From contig JBJKRP010000314.1 of NCBI GenBank assembly GCA_046704565.1, forward strand, positions 1 to 9,493: a stretch of 9,493 bases of DNA. Reading direction: 5' to 3'. The notes under the pieces were generated by a model. That model searched no databases. It had not been told where the DNA came from and was given only the letters and a program-made list of their open reading frames with translations. This document shows, one piece after another, positions 1 to 6,996 of this stretch. The first letter of the stretch is position 1. Every line of letters starts with the position of its first letter. The DNA is from FEN-1297 sp046704565 (GTDB lineage Bacteria > Bacteroidota > Ignavibacteria > Ignavibacteriales > Ignavibacteriaceae). The position numbers were made by a program, and so were the translations under genes.

Positions 1-175
1 AATTACTTTCCATTTAGCAACTATATTCCTTTTTTGAAAAAGGGATTTTCCATTCTTGGTAAATAAACCGATTCCTTCAATTTCCGCTCATAGATTTATT
101 CCAAAACACATTTTTTTAATTTTCGAATCGTGGCATTCAATATGAAAGTAAAGCGGGGAACAAATTGAGGAGAAA
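1..175 (+). promoter_or_regulatory. Non-coding leader upstream of the hydrogenase operon
   Basis: No convincing coding sequence lies here, so this is where the promoter of the hyd operon is expected if the operon starts at 176. Two short dyads are visible. CCTTTTT-TG-AAAAAGG is at 28-43, and TTCA-ATA-TGAA is at 136-146, about 30 nt before the start codon, a suitable place for an operator. A T-run lies at 111-117. I could not find a convincing -35/-10 pair, nor a Bacteroidota-type TTTG / TAnnTTTG pair with correct spacing; TAGATTTA at 91-98 resembles the latter's -7 box but lacks a partner. The regulatory role is an inference from position only. Confidence 0.3.
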
Positions 176-667
176 ATGCATTCGCATATATTTGAAAGTT
201 ATGAAGTTAATGATAAGAGTTGTTTAATTCCTTTACTGCAAGAAGTACAAAATATTTATGGTTATCTACCCGAAAGCGCTTTAAGCGATGTTGCCGGGTT
301 TGTGGACATGCCCTTGAGCCGCGTTTACGGTGTAGCTACATTCTATAATCAATTCCGACTAAAACCGCTTGGGGAAAACATAATAAGAGTTTGCCGGGGA
401 ACCGCTTGCCATGTTAAAAGCTCGGCTAATATTCTTTCTGCAATTGAGAATGTTTTAAAGATAAAAGCCGGAGAGACTACCAGAGATAAAAAGTTTACGC
501 TTGAAATTGTGAACTGCATAGGCGCATGCAGCATTGCGCCGGTTATAACAATAAATGATGAATACTTTGGTCGTTTAACAGTAAAAGAAATCCCATCTAT
601 TTTAAAGAAATATTCGAAAGCCTCCAAGCCAAGGGAAGCGGGACAGCCGGAGGTAAATCTTGCATGA
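176..667 (+). CDS. hydC: NuoE/HydC-like [2Fe-2S] subunit of NAD-linked [FeFe]-hydrogenase
   Basis: This 163-residue protein is the thioredoxin-fold [2Fe-2S] subunit that works with a NuoF-like partner. It would relay electrons between the flavin/NADH site and the hydrogenase in the cytoplasm. The family signature is present: Cys73-x4-Cys78 in VCRGTAC, then Cys114-x3-Cys118 in NCIGAC. The preceding YGVATFYNQF stretch (residues 51-60) is typical of NuoE/HydC/HndA. The length is usual for HydC (about 160). The start has a GAGG/AGGAG Shine-Dalgarno sequence at 167-172, slightly close to the ATG. Its TGA stop overlaps the next gene's ATG (ATGA, 664-667), so the two are probably translationally coupled. 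The GTACHV motif is of the hydrogenase-associated type rather than the complex I type. HndA of an NADP-reducing hydrogenase is the main alternative name; nucleotide specificity cannot be read here. Confidence 0.93.
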   Translation: MHSHIFESYEVNDKSCLIPLLQEVQNIYGYLPESALSDVAGFVDMPLSRVYGVATFYNQFRLKPLGENIIRVCRGTACHVKSSANILSAIENVLKIKAGETTRDKKFTLEIVNCIGACSIAPVITINDEYFGRLTVKEIPSILKKYSKASKPREAGQPEVNLA

Positions 668-2649
668 ATTCTTTTATAGAGAAGTGCTGCAAAGAATGCT
701 GGCACAGCCCCGAAAAGCCATGCGATATGTTCGTACGCTGTTGTACCGAAGGACCGCTTTGCCATCATGAAAAATCATGTGAAGAAAGGATTCAGTCATT
801 AAATAGAAGATTGAAATTCATCGAGCATGAATACCCGGTAATTTTTATCGGTATGGGAACATGCGGCTTGGCTTCCGGCGCGGCAAAAGTTGAAGAGGCG
901 ATTAAGATAGAACTGAACAAACTTAACATCAAAGCCTTTATTCAGCCGACCGGGTGCATCGGCTACTGCGCTAAAGAGGTTATTGTAGATGTCAAGTTTC
1001 CGGGAGAAGATAGAATCTCTTACTGCGAGATAACTGCCAAGATTGTCCCGAAGTTTATTCAAAAAGTATTTGTTGAAAAGACGATCTTCAAAGAAAAACT
1101 TTTGGGAACATTCGGAAAATCAACTCCTGAGATTCCTTCGATAAATGAAATTCCTTTTTTCAAAAATCAATTAAAAATTGTTCTTGAAAACTGCGGAGTA
1201 ATCGACCCGGCTTCGATTGACGCATACATTACCTGCGGCGGCTTTAAAGCACTGGATAAAATATTACGCTTGATGAAGCCGGAAGAAGTTATTAAGGAAG
1301 TTTTGAACAGCGGCTTGCGCGGCAGAGGCGGCGCCGGGTTTCCTACCGGAAAAAAATGGGAGTTGGCGTTCAAGCAAAAGTCAGAACAGAAATATTTAAT
1401 CTGCAACGCGGACGAAGGCGATCCCGGAGCATTCATGGACAGGTCGGTTCTTGAAAGCGATCCGTTCAGAGTCGTGGAAGGAATGCTGATTGGAGCTTAT
1501 GCAATAGGGGCGTCAAAAGGATTTATTTACTGCCGTGCCGAATACCCGCTTGCAATCTCGCGTCTTCAAAATACGATTGAGCAATGCAGGAAATACGGAC
1601 TGCTTGGAAAAAATATTTTAAACAGCGGTTTCAACTTCGAAATAAAAATTAAGAAGGGAGCCGGTGCTTTTGTCTGCGGCGAAGAAACGGCGCTCATCGC
1701 ATCAATTGAAGGGAAACGCGGGATGCCAAAGCCGAGACCGCCTTTCCCGGCAACTTCGGGGCTTTGGGGAAAGCCTACCGTCATCAACAACGTTGAAACT
1801 TTTGCCAACATCTCTTCTATTATAAACAGAGGAGCGGAAAAGTTTTCTTCCGTTGGAACAGCAACAAGCAAAGGGACAAAAGTCTTTGCACTAAGCGGGA
1901 ACATTACCAACACAGGTTTGGTCGAGGTTCCAATGGGAATAAAATTGAGAGACGTTGTCTTTAACATCGGCGGAGGAATTCCGGACGGGAAAAAATTAAA
2001 GGCAGTTCAAATCGGCGGTCCATCCGGCGGTTGCCTTCCAAACAGCGTTATGAACACCGAAGTCGATTATGAGTCGCTGAAGAAAGTCGGTGCGATGATG
2101 GGGTCGGGCGGCTTTGTGGTAATGGATGAAAGTTCATGTATGGTTGATGTTGCAAAATTCTTTTTGACTTTTATTCAAAATGAATCCTGCGGCAAATGCG
2201 TTCCGTGCAGGGAAGGCACTAAACGAATGCTTGAAATAATTGAAAGAATTCCGACGAGCTACCGCAATACAAAAGATAAGTTGGATGAACTGAAGCGCTT
2301 CAAAGGAATAGTTCATCTTCAAAGGCTGGCTGACGTTATCAGGGATACGTCACTATGCGGGCTCGGTCAATCGGCGCCAAACCCGGTGCTTTCGGGGCTT
2401 CGCTACTTCAGGGAAGAATATGAAGAACACCTATACGAAAGGAAATGTCCGGCGCACGTCTGCAAAGAACTGCTTACTTACACTATCGATAACACTATCT
2501 GCACCGGCTGCGGTGTGTGTATTAAAAAATGTTCTTCAGATGCGATCATAGGCGAGAAGGCTCAGGCGCACTATATAATAGATGATAAATGTACAAGGTG
2601 CGGAACATGCGTCGACTCATGCCGTTTCGATGCAATAATTACAAATTAA
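664..2649 (+). CDS. hydB: NuoF/HydB-like flavin and NADH-binding hydrogenase subunit with Cys-rich N-terminus
   Basis: This 661-residue diaphorase subunit should bind FMN and NAD(H) and exchange electrons with HydC and HydA. Domains in order: a cysteine-rich extension (1-40; Cys8, 9, 12, 20, 26, 27, 33, 39); a thioredoxin-like [2Fe-2S] domain with Cys67 in GMGTCGLASG and Cys98/Cys102 in GCIGYC; the NuoF core with GRGGAGFPTGKKW (220-232), NADEGDPGAFMDR (248-260) and GAGAFVCGEETAL (332-344); the [4Fe-4S] site ESCGKCVPC (Cys509, 512, 515) plus Cys565; and a C-terminal 2x[4Fe-4S] ferredoxin (Cys613/616/619/623 and Cys643/646/649/653). The ferredoxin tail is the hallmark of HydB/HndC rather than complex I NuoF. 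The start is supported by GGAGGT at 649-654, nine nt before the ATG. The N-terminal extension is not part of the standard HydB architecture. Confidence 0.94.
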   Translation: MNSFIEKCCKECWHSPEKPCDMFVRCCTEGPLCHHEKSCEERIQSLNRRLKFIEHEYPVIFIGMGTCGLASGAAKVEEAIKIELNKLNIKAFIQPTGCIGYCAKEVIVDVKFPGEDRISYCEITAKIVPKFIQKVFVEKTIFKEKLLGTFGKSTPEIPSINEIPFFKNQLKIVLENCGVIDPASIDAYITCGGFKALDKILRLMKPEEVIKEVLNSGLRGRGGAGFPTGKKWELAFKQKSEQKYLICNADEGDPGAFMDRSVLESDPFRVVEGMLIGAYAIGASKGFIYCRAEYPLAISRLQNTIEQCRKYGLLGKNILNSGFNFEIKIKKGAGAFVCGEETALIASIEGKRGMPKPRPPFPATSGLWGKPTVINNVETFANISSIINRGAEKFSSVGTATSKGTKVFALSGNITNTGLVEVPMGIKLRDVVFNIGGGIPDGKKLKAVQIGGPSGGCLPNSVMNTEVDYESLKKVGAMMGSGGFVVMDESSCMVDVAKFFLTFIQNESCGKCVPCREGTKRMLEIIERIPTSYRNTKDKLDELKRFKGIVHLQRLADVIRDTSLCGLGQSAPNPVLSGLRYFREEYEEHLYERKCPAHVCKELLTYTIDNTICTGCGVCIKKCSSDAIIGEKAQAHYIIDDKCTRCGTCVDSCRFDAIITN

Positions 2650-2652
2650 AAA

Positions 2653-4398
2653 ATGGATACTGATAAGATGGTTCAGCTTACGATAAATAATATAAAAGTA
2701 AATGCAGAAGACGGAATGACAATTCTTGAAGCGGCGAAGTCGGTAGGTATTCATATACCGACACTTTGTCACTTAAAAGATTTAACGCCGACCGGCGCTT
2801 GCCGGATTTGCGTGGTTGAAGTTGATGGACAGCGGAGCTTAACACCTTCCTGCGCATTCCCCGTTTTCGACGGAATGGTTGTAGAAACAAATTCGCCGAG
2901 AGTTAGGCGTGCAAGAAAAACAATTGTGGAACTACTGATTGAAAATCATCCGCAGGACTGTCTGGTCTGCGTACGCAATAAAAACTGTGAGCTTCAGGAT
3001 TTGTCCGAAAAGTACAGCGTACGCGAACACCGTTATGTAGGTGAAAGTAAGAAGCATGCAATTGATATTTCATCGCCATCGATGGAAAGGGATCCGGCGA
3101 AATGTATTTTGTGCGGAAGGTGCGTTAGAGTCTGTCATGAGGTTCAGAAAATAGGAGCGATAGATTTTTCGCGGAGAGGATTCTCCAGCATAGTTACAAC
3201 TCCTTATAACAAAGGCTTGAATATCAGCGACTGCATACTTTGCGGGCAGTGCATTCTTGTTTGTCCTACCGCTGCCTTAAGAGAAAAGGGCTCTCTTAAG
3301 GAAGTTGCCAACGCACTTAATGACAAAAATAAATTTACAGTTGTTCAGGTTGCACCGGCAGTACGAGCAACGCTTGGCGAAGAATATAATCTTCCGCTCG
3401 GAACTGACGTTACCGGACAGTTAGTAACCGGATTGCGCCGTCTTGGATTCAAAAAAGTTTTTGACACAAATTTCTCGGCGGACCTGACAATAATGGAAGA
3501 AGCAACAGAGCTTGTAGACAGAATAAATAACGGCGGCAGTCTTCCGATGTTTACAAGTTGCTGTCCGGGCTGGGTAAAATACGTCGAGCAGAATAGACCG
3601 GAAATACTGGAACATGTTTCGACATGCAAATCGCCGCACGAAATGGAAGGTGCCGTTCTGAAAACCTATTATGCAAAAAAAATGGGAATTGACCCGGGAG
3701 ACATTTTTGTCGTTTCCGTTATGCCGTGTACTGTTAAGAAATTTGAGGCAGAAAGAGTTGAACTTAACGAGGACAACTTACCGGATGTAGATGCGGTACT
3801 GACAACAAGAGAGCTTGTAAGATTTTTTAAGCTTGCCGGAATTGAATTCAACGATCTGCCGGAAGGACAGTTTGATAATCCGTTGGGAGAATCGACCGGT
3901 GCTGCGGCTATATTTGGTGCGAGCGGCGGCGTAATGGAAGCGGCGCTCCGGACTGCGTATTATAAAATTTCCGGGAAAGAACTTGACAGCATAGAGCTTG
4001 AAGCCGTAAGGGGAACAAGCGGGATCAAAGAAGCTTCCGTTAATATTAATGGAATGACCTTGAATGTCTGTGTTGTCAACGGAATAGGAAATGTTAAAAA
4101 AGTTTTGGACGAAGTAAGGAACGGAACTTCTAAATATCATTTTATTGAAGTGATGGCTTGTCCCGGCGGTTGTATAAACGGCGGCGGACAGCCTATTCAC
4201 CAGCAGCCGGAAAAGATTCAGAAGAGAATGAAAGCACTTTACCAGATTGACAGCCGGATGACGGCAAGGCGCTCGCATGAAAACGAATCGGTAAAAACTC
4301 TGTATAAAGAATTTTTCATCGAGCCCAACTCATACAAAGCGCATGAGATTTTACACACGGAGTATTTTAACAGAAAAGAAGCGCTGAACAAAATCTAA
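2653..4398 (+). CDS. hydA: [FeFe]-hydrogenase catalytic subunit HydA (trimeric group A type)
   Basis: This 581-residue enzyme should catalyse reversible H2 formation at an H-cluster. N-terminal relay: [2Fe-2S] domain with Cys39, 50, 53, 67; His99-x3-Cys103-x2-Cys106-x5-Cys112 [4Fe-4S] site; 2x[4Fe-4S] ferredoxin with Cys151/154/157/161 and Cys194/197/200/204. Catalytic motifs are intact: L1 TSCCPGW (Cys303, Cys304), L2 MPCTVKKFE (Cys359), L3 MACPGGCINGGGQP (Cys503, Cys507). By comparison with Clostridium CpI, Cys304, 359, 503 and 507 bind the H-cluster and Cys303 is the proton-relay cysteine. The C-terminus keeps the small-subunit-like signature ending in LHTEYF. With hydC and hydB directly upstream it fits group A3, the family of electron-bifurcating hydrogenases; bifurcation is inferred. 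No clear Shine-Dalgarno precedes 2653, three nt after hydB, so translation is probably coupled. ATG at 2668 (Met6) is an equally possible start. HydE/F/G maturases are not in the window. Confidence 0.96.
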   Translation: MDTDKMVQLTINNIKVNAEDGMTILEAAKSVGIHIPTLCHLKDLTPTGACRICVVEVDGQRSLTPSCAFPVFDGMVVETNSPRVRRARKTIVELLIENHPQDCLVCVRNKNCELQDLSEKYSVREHRYVGESKKHAIDISSPSMERDPAKCILCGRCVRVCHEVQKIGAIDFSRRGFSSIVTTPYNKGLNISDCILCGQCILVCPTAALREKGSLKEVANALNDKNKFTVVQVAPAVRATLGEEYNLPLGTDVTGQLVTGLRRLGFKKVFDTNFSADLTIMEEATELVDRINNGGSLPMFTSCCPGWVKYVEQNRPEILEHVSTCKSPHEMEGAVLKTYYAKKMGIDPGDIFVVSVMPCTVKKFEAERVELNEDNLPDVDAVLTTRELVRFFKLAGIEFNDLPEGQFDNPLGESTGAAAIFGASGGVMEAALRTAYYKISGKELDSIELEAVRGTSGIKEASVNINGMTLNVCVVNGIGNVKKVLDEVRNGTSKYHFIEVMACPGGCINGGGQPIHQQPEKIQKRMKALYQIDSRMTARRSHENESVKTLYKEFFIEPNSYKAHEILHTEYFNRKEALNKI

Positions 4399-4408
4399 AA
4401 AAATCATT

Positions 4409-4434
4409 AGGAGAACATAAACAGTTCCCGGGAA
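4409..4434 (+). promoter_or_regulatory. Unusually spaced ribosome-binding region with perfect palindrome
   Basis: The best Shine-Dalgarno for the sensor kinase is AGGAG at 4409-4413, 21 nt before the ATG at 4435, too far for normal initiation. The last ten of those bases, TTCCCGGGAA at 4425-4434, are a perfect palindrome abutting the start codon. Folded in the mRNA as a small stem it would bring the effective spacing to about 11 nt; as DNA it could be a protein-binding site. Both roles are inferred. The stem would be only three base pairs with a four-base loop, so it is weak unless stabilised. Confidence 0.4.
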
Positions 4435-6519
4435 ATGGATTCAGTTAAAGAAAATATTTACGATGCCGAGAGTGCAGGAATAGTCAGCACCATACTTGCA
4501 AGATGCAAGCGCTGCTACTCATGTATCCGCGAGTGCCCGGCAAAAGCCATTAAAGTAATAAATGGACAGGCTGTGGTACTACAGGAGAGGTGTATCGCAT
4601 GTGGTCATTGTGTAAAAGTCTGTTCGCAGGATGCAAAAAGAATTTCGAGCGAGGTTGACAAGGTTGAAAATGAACTGCTGGCTAAAGAAAAAACCATTGC
4701 GATAGTCGCACCTTCTTTTGCGGCTTCTTTCCATCATAATTATCTGAAGGTTCCGGCGGCTTTGCGTAGGCTTGGGTTCTCCGGGGTTGTTGAAACGGCG
4801 TTCGGGGCGGATTTAATCAGCGAACAATACTTAAAGATATTTGAATCTGAAAACGACAGGACGATTATCAGCTCTGCTTGCCCGGCTGTTGTAAATTATG
4901 TTGAGAAATATCAGCCGGAACTTGTCCCTAATCTTGCCAAGGTTGTCTCACCGATGATTGCAGTTGCAAAGTATTTAAAATTAAATAGCGAGAACAAAGA
5001 GAAGATAGTATTCATAGGTCCCTGCATTGCAAAGAAAGAAGAGTACCTGGAGGAAGAAGTCCGTGGCTCAATTGATGCAGTGCTGACATTCGGCGAGATA
5101 AAATCGATGCTGAAGAAGAAAGGAATCAATATTGACAAGTTAAATGATGAGGATTTCGATCCGCCGCATGCATATCTCGGTAAGGCTTATCCGTTAGCCG
5201 GGGGACTTGTTAAGACTTCAAAAATACCGAGCGATATTCTTGATAAAGAAATTATAATTGTTGAGGGAAAGCAGAAGGTAACGGAAATTATTGATGAGAT
5301 TGCAGGAAACAAGATAAAAGCAAAGTTTGTTGATGCGCTATTCTGCGAAGGCTGTATAAGCGGTCCTGCAATAGATTCCGAATTGAATTACTATGCCCGC
5401 AGAGAAAGGGTGATCAATTATGTGGAGAAGAAGATTTATTCTACCGACAAGCAAATCTGGAAGAGTAATCTTTATAACAGCAGGAAATTAAATTTTACAA
5501 GAAGCTTTTCTTCCAAGAACCAGCGGCGGGTGTTTCCTTCGGAAGAAAAGATAAAAGAAATTTTAGCACGTACAAACAAGCTTGCATTGCAGGATGAACT
5601 AAACTGCGGGGCATGCGGCTACAACACTTGCCGTGAGTACGCAGTTGCAATCGCTAAAGATCTTGCCGAGAACGAAATGTGTCTTCCATATCTGATTGAT
5701 GAGCTTGGGAAGGCTTATGATAATCTCAATAACGCTCAAGAACAGTTGAGGACTGCGGAAAAGCTTGCATCAATTGGTCAGCTTGCCGCGGGCGTTGCGC
5801 ATGAGATTAATAATCCTCTTGGAACTATTATACTGTATGCTGCGCTTTTGAAGAAACAACTTGTAAAGGCGCAGAAGGAAGAACAGAGTGCCGAGGACCT
5901 TGAATTGATAATGACCGAAGCCAACCGGTGCAAGAATATTGTAACGAATCTTCTTAACTTTGCAAGGCAGGGGAAACTCAACATTGCGCGTTTCAATTTA
6001 TCAGTTCTAATTAAAGATATAATCAAGCTTGTAATGATAAATCCTCTTTTTAAAAATATAATAATTAAGATTGATGAGCAGGCTGAATCAACGGAATTAT
6101 CGGGAGATGAGGACCAGCTTAAACAGGTATTTCTGAATATAATCAACAATGCTTGCGAAGCGCTGGAAGAACTTGATGAACTGAATGAAAAGAGAATTGA
6201 AATAAATCTTAAGAGCGAAGAAGAATTTCTGATAATAGAGATTAAAGATAACGGACCTGGAATATCAAAGGATAATTTTGGAAAGGTTTTTACACCTTTC
6301 TTCACTACAAAGAAAATAGGAAAAGGAACCGGGCTCGGGCTTGCAATTTCTTACGGTATAGTAAAGATGCACCGGGGATTTGTTTCTTTCCAAAGTGAAG
6401 AAGGAAAAGGGACAACATTCGTTGTCAAGCTTCCGGCAATTGACAGCCGGGAGAAAATAAATTTGTCTGCAGGCATTGAGCAGAACGAAATGGAAAGCTT
6501 GCAGACGATCTTGAACTAA
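4435..6519 (+). CDS. Hydrogenase-like Fe-S sensor histidine kinase
   Basis: This 694-residue soluble protein fuses a degenerate [FeFe]-hydrogenase module to a histidine kinase. In order: 2x[4Fe-4S] ferredoxin (Cys24/27/30/34, Cys53/56/59/63); hydrogenase large-subunit C-terminal-like domain (about 85-335); a four-cysteine Fe-S domain, CGACGYNTC (Cys391, 394, 399) plus Cys416, of the RnfB/corrinoid-protein type; a short helical linker (420-445); HisKA with His456 in AAGVAHEINNPLG; HATPase with N-box Asn568/Asn572, DNGPGI (605-610), FTPFFTTK (619-626) and GKGTGLGLAIS (629-639). Active-site motifs are altered: L1 is SSACPAV (Cys149 kept, the proton-relay Cys replaced by Ala148), L2 is GPCIAKKEE (Cys197), L3 is CEGC (Cys304, Cys307; one residue shorter than CPGGC). 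No catalytic C-terminal region, PAS domain or membrane segment is seen. The likely role is sensing H2 or redox state and autophosphorylating. It follows hydA by 36 nt. The ligand and the intact status of any H-cluster are unknown. Confidence 0.9.
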   Translation: MDSVKENIYDAESAGIVSTILARCKRCYSCIRECPAKAIKVINGQAVVLQERCIACGHCVKVCSQDAKRISSEVDKVENELLAKEKTIAIVAPSFAASFHHNYLKVPAALRRLGFSGVVETAFGADLISEQYLKIFESENDRTIISSACPAVVNYVEKYQPELVPNLAKVVSPMIAVAKYLKLNSENKEKIVFIGPCIAKKEEYLEEEVRGSIDAVLTFGEIKSMLKKKGINIDKLNDEDFDPPHAYLGKAYPLAGGLVKTSKIPSDILDKEIIIVEGKQKVTEIIDEIAGNKIKAKFVDALFCEGCISGPAIDSELNYYARRERVINYVEKKIYSTDKQIWKSNLYNSRKLNFTRSFSSKNQRRVFPSEEKIKEILARTNKLALQDELNCGACGYNTCREYAVAIAKDLAENEMCLPYLIDELGKAYDNLNNAQEQLRTAEKLASIGQLAAGVAHEINNPLGTIILYAALLKKQLVKAQKEEQSAEDLELIMTEANRCKNIVTNLLNFARQGKLNIARFNLSVLIKDIIKLVMINPLFKNIIIKIDEQAESTELSGDEDQLKQVFLNIINNACEALEELDELNEKRIEINLKSEEEFLIIEIKDNGPGISKDNFGKVFTPFFTTKKIGKGTGLGLAISYGIVKMHRGFVSFQSEEGKGTTFVVKLPAIDSREKINLSAGIEQNEMESLQTILN

Positions 6520-6532
6520 GGAGTAAATGTAA

Positions 6533-6943
6533 ATGGAAAACGAAAAGAAAAAAATATTATTGGTAGATGACGACGTCGATTTACTTGAACAAAGCAAAAT
6601 TCAAATTGAAGCTAATGGCTATGCGGTTGTAACTGCGGAAAGCAGCAATGAAGGCTGGGAAAAATTCAAAGCAGAAAAGCCGGATGCCGCGGTAATAGAT
6701 TTGATGATGGAAGAGCACGACTCTGGTTTTGTTCTAAGCTATAAGATTAAAAAAGACAGCTATGGAAAAAACATACCGGTCATTGTCGTTACTTCGGCAG
6801 CGTATATAACCGGATACAAATTTGATGTTTCCACCGGAGAGGAAAGAGAATGGATTAAGTGCGACGAAATCCTTAACAAGCCGGTGGTGATTGAAGAACT
6901 GGTACAAAAGATTGAGTCGTATTTTACGGAAAAGGCTACATGA
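6533..6943 (+). CDS. Stand-alone response regulator receiver
   Basis: This 136-residue protein is a single CheY-like receiver with no output domain. The acidic pocket is Asp12-Asp13-Asp14, the phospho-acceptor is Asp56 (VIDLMM), the switch Thr is Thr87 and the conserved Lys-Pro is Lys116-Pro117. The Thr-to-Lys interval is 29 residues, against 22 in CheY, so the alpha4 region is enlarged and may make a specific partner surface. It lies 13 nt after the hydrogenase-like kinase gene, which is its most likely phosphodonor. AAGGAG at 6518-6523 overlaps the kinase stop and sits nine nt before the ATG. It may act by protein contact or as an intermediate in a relay to the hybrid kinase downstream; neither target can be read from sequence. 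Confidence 0.9.
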   Translation: MENEKKKILLVDDDVDLLEQSKIQIEANGYAVVTAESSNEGWEKFKAEKPDAAVIDLMMEEHDSGFVLSYKIKKDSYGKNIPVIVVTSAAYITGYKFDVSTGEEREWIKCDEILNKPVVIEELVQKIESYFTEKAT

Positions 6944-6996
6944 TATATCTTTCGATTAACTTCGGAATACCATCGTAGTAATCCGTAGGAAAAACT

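Noticed and set aside
28..43. CCTTTTT-TG-AAAAAGG dyad as a terminator of an upstream gene
   Set aside because: A two-base loop, an A/T-only core and no following T-tract make it a poor terminator; kept only as a dyad in the leader.
131..146. TGGCAT followed by ATGAA resembling a sigma-54 promoter
   Set aside because: The -24 half fits, but the -12 half lacks the required GC, and the element is very close to the start codon. Not enough to call.
3..151. Eight-base inverted repeat TTACTTTC (3-10) and GAAAGTAA (144-151)
   Set aside because: Short, far apart and in AT-rich sequence; readily explained by chance.
3778..4278. 166-codon open frame on the minus strand
   Set aside because: It lies wholly inside hydA, whose catalytic motifs are intact on the plus strand, and its translation resembles no family I know.
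5778..6305. 175-codon open frame on the minus strand
   Set aside because: It is antisense to the HisKA/HATPase part of the sensor kinase, and its Ser/Leu/Ile-rich translation is typical of a shadow frame.
4435..6519. Calling the sensor kinase an active hydrogenase
   Set aside because: The proton-relay cysteine is replaced by alanine, the third motif is one residue short, and the catalytic C-terminal region is missing.
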